NCBI GenBank assembly: GCA_945906975.1
Contig: CAMDRY010000113.1
Location: 1-8,771 of the forward strand
Direction: 5' to 3'
DNA length: 8,771 nucleotides
Source of the DNA: Bordetella parapertussis
GTDB taxonomy: Bacteria; Pseudomonadota; Gammaproteobacteria; Burkholderiales; SG8-39
Positions 4,193 through 8,771 of the stretch are shown here, in pieces. The position numbers were made by a program, and so were the translations under genes. Each line of letters begins with the position of its first letter. The first letter of the stretch is position 1. The notes beneath the pieces are model-generated. The model ran no database searches. It was not told where the DNA came from and worked only from the letters and a program-made list of their open reading frames with translations.

Positions 4193-5710
4193 TTAGGGGC
4201 GTTTTTCGGCAGGCATGGCGGCTATCAGTGAGTCCGCAGTGCGCAGCCAGGGTTGTGGGGGAATGTCTTTTCGCGTGCTGAAGGTGTTTGCGGCTTCTGC
4301 CGAAGAGAAGGGGCCGGAAACAACCACGTATTTGATCTGCTTGCCTTGGGCGGTGGCGATCGAAACGATCAAACTGCCCGCCAGGGCCGGTCTGGCTTTT
4401 TGCCAGTTTTGGGCTTCGCTGTAGCTGTCTAGCGCGACATGCTGGACAAAAATATGCAGTTTTGGGGTTGCCCTGACCGTCTGGGCGTTGGCGCGCAGAG
4501 CCGACAGCGATGGTGGCTCGATGGCTTGCTCTACGGTTTTGGCGGCCTCCGCTTGCCTGGGTGTATTGGTCGCGCCGGCCTTGTCCTGGAGTACGAGTGG
4601 CGGCAGTGGCTTGGCAATCGGCACAGTGTTTGATGTCGCCACCGGCGGTGGGGGGGCGGGAGGTGTCAGCTTTGCCTCGGCAGGTGGCGGCGCAAGTTCT
4701 GCAGCGATCTTTGGTGCAATGTCTGCAGGGGCCGCCGGTTCAGGGATAGTGGGGGTGGGCACGCTCGGCGCGGTCGCAAGCGAGGAGGGGGCGGGCGGGG
4801 CGGGCGGGGCTGCGACCGGCTCAACTGCGACGGGGCTGGCGGCCTGTGGCGCATACGCACCGAGGCTGGAGAGCACTGTTTCGGTCTGTTGTGGGAATAG
4901 TAGCGCCATCACCACCAGGCCAAAACTGACCAGGGTGACCGCCACGACAAAACGGGTGAGCAGGGCGGGGAGGGTGCGACGTGCGCTTTTCTCTACGGCT
5001 GCCGGCGGATGATAATTGCCCGAGGACATCTCCGGCCGCGGGGCTTGGCGCGGCAAGTCGGTTTGGTTTAGAAGTACATCCCAAAACGGTTCTTCAAGAA
5101 GCTCTGGCGCAGTCGTTTGAAGCAATGTCATTACCGCATGTTCCCGTCCAAGCGGCCGGGCTGCCGTCAGCAAGGCCAAGGCCTCTTCTTTTGACGGCGC
5201 TGCTATGTCCCAGCGCAGCAGCCGCTTGCCAAAAAACTCAACCGGCTTTTCTTGCGGCGAATCGCCATCGGTAGTCTGCAGCAAAATAAGTTGTGTGTTT
5301 GCTCCCGGGAAACCACTCACCAGTCGCGCCAGAAGCCGCCACTCGGCCGGGCTGGTCGCTTCGCTGCCGCTTGATATGAGAATGCGCAATGGTGAGGACG
5401 AGCTGCGTCCCGCCATGGCGTCGGTCATTGACATCGAGGCCAGGATTGCATTAAAACGGTCGAGCAAATCCTCGGTGTTCTCCGGGGAATGGATTTCCAG
5501 GCGCACTTCGGTGAATGCAGACAGCCGCTTGATGACCATGCGGCAGTAGTGGTGGGAACAAGCCTGGTTTGAACCGATAATGGCAAGACTCATCCCGTCG
5601 GCGACAATTTGCGCGCATAACTGCTCGCAGGTGTTGCGGTCTTCGGCGCGAAAAAAGAGGTCGTCTTCGTCGTCCGAGATCGGCGGTTTGTCGTCGTCGA
5701 GGCGGTTCAT
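4193..5710 (-). CDS. DamX-like membrane protein: degenerate NTPase-like domain, TM, Pro-rich linker, SPOR-like domain
   Basis: I cannot assign a named gene. The 505-residue product has four visible parts. (1) Acidic start (4-18), then a cytoplasmic alpha/beta domain (about 20-215) whose strand pattern suits an AAA-like fold: SLAIIGSN (41-48), LRILISSGSEATSPAEW (108-124), TQLILLQTTD (139-148), and RWDIAAPSKEEALALL (166-181). The Walker A position reads GSNQACSHH with no Gly-Lys-Ser/Thr, so ATP hydrolysis is doubtful. (2) One membrane span (250-272). (3) A Pro/Ala linker (287-375). (4) A C-terminal segment (417-497) with SPOR features: an IFVQHVALDSYSEAQNW strand-helix, then KYVVVSGPFSSAEAA, and a PWLR end strand. 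SPOR domains bind glycan strands stripped of stem peptides at division sites. The order matches DamX and ExeA-type proteins. ATGA overlap with flhB and a hairpin-buried ribosome site suggest coupled expression with the flagellar genes. Confidence 0.85.
   Translation of the reverse strand: MNRLDDDKPPISDDEDDLFFRAEDRNTCEQLCAQIVADGMSLAIIGSNQACSHHYCRMVIKRLSAFTEVRLEIHSPENTEDLLDRFNAILASMSMTDAMAGRSSSSPLRILISSGSEATSPAEWRLLARLVSGFPGANTQLILLQTTDGDSPQEKPVEFFGKRLLRWDIAAPSKEEALALLTAARPLGREHAVMTLLQTTAPELLEEPFWDVLLNQTDLPRQAPRPEMSSGNYHPPAAVEKSARRTLPALLTRFVVAVTLVSFGLVVMALLFPQQTETVLSSLGAYAPQAASPVAVEPVAAPPAPPAPSSLATAPSVPTPTIPEPAAPADIAPKIAAELAPPPAEAKLTPPAPPPPVATSNTVPIAKPLPPLVLQDKAGATNTPRQAEAAKTVEQAIEPPSLSALRANAQTVRATPKLHIFVQHVALDSYSEAQNWQKARPALAGSLIVSIATAQGKQIKYVVVSGPFSSAEAANTFSTRKDIPPQPWLRTADSLIAAMPAEKRP
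4787..4809 (+). other. Guanine-quadruplex motif on the template strand of the SPOR-like gene
   Basis: The plus strand has five G runs (5, 3, 4, 3 and 4) separated by single C residues, an unusually strong quadruplex pattern. On the sense strand it encodes part of the Ala-Pro linker (about residues 301-308). It may be only a result of Pro codon use, but it could slow polymerase part-way through the first accessory gene. Confidence 0.5.
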
Positions 5711-6870
5711 GCGTTGAGGCCTCCGGCCTCCAGTTGCCCATTGCTGTCAAAGCGCATCGCCTTGGGTATCTCCAGCTTGGGCCGGACGATCGCCCCCATG
5801 CCGGGCTGGAAACTGCTGAGGCTGAAAACATAGGCGATGACTTTTGCCACGACATAATAGAGCTCCTCCGGGATCGGGTGGTCGATTTTTGTCGTGAAAT
5901 AAAGTGCCCAGGCGAGGGGCGGGGCGGGCATGGTGTGCACGCCGGATTTTTTTGCCTCCTCGATGATCCTGAATGCCAGCGTGTCAATTCCCTTGGCAAG
6001 CAAAATGGGCGCACCATCCTTGGATGGGTCGTAAGCGAGCGCCACGGCGAAGTGTTCGGGGTTGGTGATCACCACATCAGCCTCTTTGATGCGGTCCATC
6101 ATGCGCGAAGTGGCCATTTCACGCTGGCGGCGGCGTATTTGGGCGCGCACTTCAGGACGTCCTTCAGAGTCCTTCATTTCGTCGCGGATGTCCTGCTTGC
6201 TCATGCGCATGCGCTTGTTGAATTCATGGCGCTGGTAGAAAGCGTCGCATACTGCGATCAGTATCAGCGACAAGCTGATCAGAAGTGCTGCGTGAGCGGT
6301 CATGTCTGCGGCACTCGATAGCGCCGGTTCCATGCCCATTGCGCCCAGGCGCATCAGAGTTTCAAGGTTGTCGGCAACGACCCAGATGATTACGGCTCCT
6401 ACGAGTGCGATTTTTATCGTCGCTTTGGTCATTTCGGCAACTGCCTTAAAGCCGAAAATGCGCTTCAAGCCTGAGAAGGGGCTGAGCTTGGAAAACTTCG
6501 GCGCTGCCGATTTTAGCGAGAACAGGTATCCGCCTGTCAGTCCCGAGGCCGCGATTGCAGCGATTGCCGTAACAGCCAGCAGCGGAAAGATGATGATAAA
6601 GCTTTGCATAATATGTTCGGCAAGAATTGCTGGTAGCTTGGTCACGTCGTGTACGGAGCCCTGGTCGAAGATGAACCCTGCGGCGAAGAGGGCCTTCAAT
6701 CTGCCGGCGGTGTCGCCGGCGCTGTAAAAAATGTATGCCGTGCCGGCGATTAAGACGCTGGCTGCGGGCACCTCGCTCGAGCGTGCGACCTCCCCGTCAT
6801 CGCGGGCTTTTTGCAGCCGCCGTGCCGTTGGTTCTTCGTTGCGGTCTTCGGATGCGCTTTCCTCAGCCAT
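5707..6870 (-). CDS. flhB: FlhB, flagellar export substrate-specificity switch protein
   Basis: FlhB sits beside the export gate, and its cytoplasmic domain switches export from rod/hook to filament substrates after self-cleavage. The product is 387 residues (family 350-390). The N-terminus carries the typical EEPTARRLQKARDDGEVARS motif (12-31). Four hydrophobic segments lie near 34-52, 86-117, 145-166 and 190-212, followed by a basic helix (219-263) and the FlhB-C domain ending in the typical PPLAWALY (317-324). The cleavage loop reads N270-P271-E272-H273 instead of NPTH; the codons AAC CCC GAA CAC are at 6063-6052. The catalytic Asn-Pro pair is intact, so cleavage is plausible but possibly altered. 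A roughly 35-residue tail follows the conserved domain. The gene overlaps fliR by 1 nt and the next gene by 4 nt (ATGA). flhA does not follow. Confidence 0.97.
   Translation of the reverse strand: MAEESASEDRNEEPTARRLQKARDDGEVARSSEVPAASVLIAGTAYIFYSAGDTAGRLKALFAAGFIFDQGSVHDVTKLPAILAEHIMQSFIIIFPLLAVTAIAAIAASGLTGGYLFSLKSAAPKFSKLSPFSGLKRIFGFKAVAEMTKATIKIALVGAVIIWVVADNLETLMRLGAMGMEPALSSAADMTAHAALLISLSLILIAVCDAFYQRHEFNKRMRMSKQDIRDEMKDSEGRPEVRAQIRRRQREMATSRMMDRIKEADVVITNPEHFAVALAYDPSKDGAPILLAKGIDTLAFRIIEEAKKSGVHTMPAPPLAWALYFTTKIDHPIPEELYYVVAKVIAYVFSLSSFQPGMGAIVRPKLEIPKAMRFDSNGQLEAGGLNA
5711..5731 (-). promoter_or_regulatory. Ribosome-binding site inside a hairpin, upstream of the SPOR-like gene
   Basis: Two GGAGG sequences lie at 5731-5727 and 5724-5720, the second 9 nt before the ATG at 5710. 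Both overlap a perfect inverted repeat, GAGGCC-GGA-GGCCTC, at 5730-5716 on the sense strand. This would fold into a six-pair GC stem that hides the ribosome site unless a ribosome finishing flhB melts it. Together with the ATGA stop/start overlap, this is a typical layout for strict translational coupling. What is seen is the repeat and the overlap; the coupling is inferred. Confidence 0.6.
6052..6063 (-). other. FlhB self-cleavage tetrapeptide NPEH (variant of NPTH)
   Basis: The codons AAC CCC GAA CAC encode Asn270-Pro271-Glu272-His273. In FlhB/YscU proteins, cleavage occurs between Asn and Pro through Asn cyclisation, and the standard motif is Asn-Pro-Thr-His. Asn, Pro and His are kept here and only Thr is replaced by Glu. 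The flanking sequence (ADVVIT before, FAVALAY after) is otherwise typical, so this is a real substitution rather than a misread frame. Confidence 0.9.
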
Positions 6871-7640
6871 TAGCTTATACCAAGGACGTCACGCACGTGC
6901 GCAAAGCCCTGCAGCCACAACCATTGGATACGGCTGCCAATGCTGCCCATCGATAGCAGAAGGATCATGAAACCGGCGAGGATGGTTGCCGGAAGGCCGA
7001 CGACGAAAATATTGAGACTGGGCGCGGCGCGGGTCATTACACCGAGACCGATGTTGACCACGAGCAGCGTGACCAGCACCGGGAGTCCGATCAGAACGGC
7101 GCCAAGAAACATCATTGAGCTCCAGGCCAGGAGCTTGCCGATCGCAGCCAGGCTGAGGAGGGATTGTCCTACCGGGATTAGTGTGAAGCTATCGAGCAGG
7201 ATCGAAATGAGCATCAGATGTCCGCCTGTCCCGAGAAAAATCAGCGTCGAAAGAATGATTAGAAACTGCGACAGTACGGGGACGTTTCCCAGGTTCGGAT
7301 CCAGAAGGTTCGACATGGACAAGCCCATGGCCGAGGAAATCGCCTGACCGGCGACGATCATCGCCGCGGTTATCACCTGAAGGGTCAAGCCCATCATGAC
7401 GCCGATACCCACCTGGTTGAACATGGTTGTGATCCCGAGGGAGGAGATGGGATCAATGATGGGCCAGGTGAACATCGGGAAAATAAGCAAAGTGAGCGCA
7501 AGCGCGAGCATCAGGCGGACCCGGGCGTTGGCCGCATCCACCGACAGGATAGGCACCGTCATCAGTGCGGCGGCGATCCGGGTTAGCGGCCACAGGAAGG
7601 TGTAGAATTTTTCTACAATGTCACCCGTTAGCAGGTTCAT
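6870..7640 (-). CDS. fliR: FliR, flagellar type III export gate protein
   Basis: FliR is the single-copy subunit that completes the FliP5-FliQ4-FliR1 export gate and contacts FlhB. The product has 256 residues (family about 260) and is mostly hydrophobic with about six membrane segments. Family signatures are present: GQAISSAMGLSMSNLLDPN (98-116) leading into PVLSQF, GTGGHL (137-142), and NIGLGVMTRAAPSLNIF (196-212) followed by a Gly-Leu-Pro motif. The start is 33 nt after fliQ, the widest gap among the flagellar genes, and no clear Shine-Dalgarno precedes it. The TAA stop shares its second A with the flhB ATG (TAATG), so FliR and FlhB are probably made by coupled translation, in keeping with their physical contact in the gate. 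Confidence 0.96.
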   Translation of the reverse strand: MNLLTGDIVEKFYTFLWPLTRIAAALMTVPILSVDAANARVRLMLALALTLLIFPMFTWPIIDPISSLGITTMFNQVGIGVMMGLTLQVITAAMIVAGQAISSAMGLSMSNLLDPNLGNVPVLSQFLIILSTLIFLGTGGHLMLISILLDSFTLIPVGQSLLSLAAIGKLLAWSSMMFLGAVLIGLPVLVTLLVVNIGLGVMTRAAPSLNIFVVGLPATILAGFMILLLSMGSIGSRIQWLWLQGFAHVRDVLGIS

Positions 7641-7673
7641 GGCGTTTCGGTGTGCGGCGGAATAGGGCGCGGG

Positions 7674-7943
7674 TCAGGAAAAAAGCGTCGGGATGCGAAG
7701 AAAAATCCCGCGGACGTAGTCTCCCAGCACCTGGATCTGCCAGCTGCCAAAAACCACCACCGCGATGGCCATTGCAACGAGTTTTGGAATGAAGCTGAGG
7801 GTCATTTCGTTGATCGAAGTGGCGGCCTGGAGCAGGCCGATCAGCAGGCCGACAATCAGCGCCACACCAAGCAAGGGGGCGGAGACTAGCAGGGTCACCC
7901 AAAGCGCTTCGCGGGCGAGGTCGACGACAGTGGAGGTGTCCAT
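7674..7943 (-). CDS. fliQ: FliQ, flagellar type III export gate protein
   Basis: FliQ is a small two-helix membrane protein that wraps the FliP/FliR core of the export gate. The product is 89 residues, the standard family length, when started at the ATG at 7943; an in-frame upstream ATG at 7997 would add 18 non-conserved residues inside fliP. The conserved stretch GLLIGLLQAATSINEMTL (residues 32-49), followed by a Phe-Ile-Pro-Lys turn, is diagnostic. Hydrophobic helices span roughly residues 14-38 and 49-70. The gene starts 5 nt after the fliP stop, and no strong ribosome-binding site is visible, which suggests coupling to fliP translation. Confidence 0.96.
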   Translation of the reverse strand: MDTSTVVDLAREALWVTLLVSAPLLGVALIVGLLIGLLQAATSINEMTLSFIPKLVAMAIAVVVFGSWQIQVLGDYVRGIFLRIPTLFS

Positions 7944-7948
7944 GGGGT

Positions 7949-8683
7949 TCAGGGCATCACGAAGCTGGCGGCGAGCGAGCCCATGGTCAGGCTCCATCCG
8001 TCGACCAGAACAAACAGCATCAGTTTGAAGGGCATTGAAATCATCATTGGCGAGAGCATCATCATACCGAGCGACATCAGAATGCTTGCGACGATAAGGT
8101 CGATCACGACAAAGGGGATGTAGATCAGGAAGCCGATGGTAAATGCGCTCTTCAGTTCCGAGGTGATGAAGGCGGGTACCAGGGTGAAGAATGGCACCGT
8201 CTTGGCGTCGGTGAGGACGCCCTTGTTGGCAATCTGCGCGAAGGCTGTAATTTCCTCCGTGCGCGTCTGGTTGAGCATGAACGCGCGCACCGGGGCCTCC
8301 GCCGCGGCAAGCGCCTTTTCCAGCACCAGGGTGTTGTTGAGGTAGGGAACGACGGCTTTGTCATACACCTGGTTCAACACCGGTGCCATGATGAAGAAAC
8401 TCAGAAAAAGAGAAAGCCCGACCAAGACCTGGTTGGGGGGGGTCTGCCCCGTGCCAAGGGCCTGCCGCAGCAAAGACAGGACTATGACGATTCGGATGAA
8501 GGGGGTCATCATGAGCAGCAGAGACGGCAGAACAGTCAGCACCGTCATGAGCGCGACGAGTTCCAGCGTCACGCTATAGCGCGTGCCTTGTGCACCGTTG
8601 TTGATCGCATTCAGGATTGGCAGGCCCTCCGCATGTACCGAGGAGGAGATTGCCACTAGGGCTATAAGAATTAGTAGGCGCAT
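7949..8683 (-). CDS. fliP: FliP, flagellar type III export gate protein
   Basis: FliP is the core subunit of the FliPQR export gate in the inner membrane, through which rod, hook and filament subunits pass. The 244-residue product matches the usual length (about 245). Residues 1-18 form a cleavable signal peptide ending SVHA, as FliP has in other bacteria. The conserved core is clear: LLMMTPFIRIVIV (57-69), TPPNQVLVGLSLFLSFF (81-97), the segment ITSELKSAFTIGFLIYIP (173-190), and PFKLMLFVLVDGW (218-230). I chose the ATG at 8683 because it puts the signal peptide at the N-terminus; an in-frame ATG at 8746 would add 21 hydrophilic residues and lie inside fliO. No good Shine-Dalgarno precedes it, so translation is probably coupled to fliO. 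The coding strand has eight consecutive C at residues 81-83 (see findings). Confidence 0.97.
   Translation of the reverse strand: MRLLILIALVAISSSVHAEGLPILNAINNGAQGTRYSVTLELVALMTVLTVLPSLLLMMTPFIRIVIVLSLLRQALGTGQTPPNQVLVGLSLFLSFFIMAPVLNQVYDKAVVPYLNNTLVLEKALAAAEAPVRAFMLNQTRTEEITAFAQIANKGVLTDAKTVPFFTLVPAFITSELKSAFTIGFLIYIPFVVIDLIVASILMSLGMMMLSPMMISMPFKLMLFVLVDGWSLTMGSLAASFVMP
8435..8442 (-). repeat. C8 homopolymer in fliP coding strand
   Basis: Eight G on the plus strand give C8 on the sense strand, spanning ACC CCC CCC for Thr81-Pro82-Pro83. The current length keeps fliP open. One extra C would lead to a TGA after about 25 altered codons; one fewer C would lead to a TGA after about 11. Either would destroy FliP. 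Confidence 0.9.
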
Positions 8684-8696
8684 ATGATTTTGATTT

Positions 8697-8771
8697 CTAT
8701 TTTCGACCTTGAAGCTTGCTAAGTAGTTGCCGCAGACCGGCACCATGGGTGACGGATGTGACGGATTTGAC
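8697..8771 (-). CDS. fliO: FliO C-terminal fragment, flagellar export apparatus assembly factor (cut by window edge)
   Basis: Only the last 24 codons are present, ending in TAG 13 nt before the fliP start. The reading frame gives a short polar, basic tail that includes GLRQLLSKLQGRK. FliO tails are poorly conserved, so the call rests mostly on position: fliO is the usual gene immediately upstream of fliP in fliOPQR operons, and a short amphipathic, basic C-terminus is common in the family. FliO is a small single-span membrane protein that helps the FliP ring assemble in the export gate. The start, membrane span and promoter lie outside the window. A different upstream gene (for example fliN) ending here cannot be excluded from 24 residues. 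Confidence 0.65.
   Translation of the reverse strand, partial: VKSVTSVTHGAGLRQLLSKLQGRK

Noticed and set aside
5574..5580. CCGATAA, resembling the -10 element of the flagellar sigma-28 promoter, on the plus strand
   Set aside because: There is no TAAA at the right distance upstream, and it points antisense inside a coding region.
8684..8746. Upstream in-frame ATG at 8746 as the fliP start
   Set aside because: It would place 21 polar residues before the signal peptide and overlap the fliO frame; the ATG at 8683 gives the standard FliP length.

Overview
The window is a GC-rich proteobacterial stretch in which every convincing gene lies on the minus strand, so it reads from high to low coordinates. 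The right half (8771 to 5707) is a flagellar type III export operon: the 3' end of fliO, then fliP, fliQ, fliR and flhB, tightly packed with gaps or overlaps of 13, 5, 33, -1 and -4 nt at successive junctions. fliOPQR followed directly by flhB is the order known from many polarly flagellated beta- and gammaproteobacteria; enterics keep flhB with flhA elsewhere. The genus cannot be read from the sequence. A betaproteobacterium is my best guess.

Where flhA often follows flhB, this window has four accessory genes (5710 to 1035). The first overlaps flhB by ATGA and encodes an inner-membrane protein: an NTPase-like cytoplasmic domain without a usable Walker A lysine, one membrane span, a long Pro/Ala linker and a SPOR-like C-terminus, overall DamX-like. 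Next come a 393-residue low-complexity soluble protein with an internal duplication and a C-terminal coiled coil, a 296-residue single-span membrane protein with a long coiled coil, and an alpha-carbonic anhydrase held to the membrane by an N-terminal helix and a short heptad coiled coil. I infer an envelope-associated module co-transcribed with the flagellar export genes. It could link peptidoglycan or the cell pole, and perhaps local CO2/bicarbonate/proton chemistry, to flagellar assembly. The individual domain calls are well supported, but the joint function is conjecture.

The left end (1034 to 1) has a repeat-rich 395-bp intergenic region, with ten in-register heptamers and a guanine-quadruplex motif, then one gene for a small protein with a RodZ-type helix-turn-helix, and GC-rich hairpins.

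The most checkable oddities are a C8 homopolymer in the fliP coding strand at the Pro-Pro-Asn-Gln motif (a possible motility phase switch), NPEH instead of NPTH at the FlhB self-cleavage site, and a ribosome-binding site buried in a hairpin at the flhB/accessory-gene junction.
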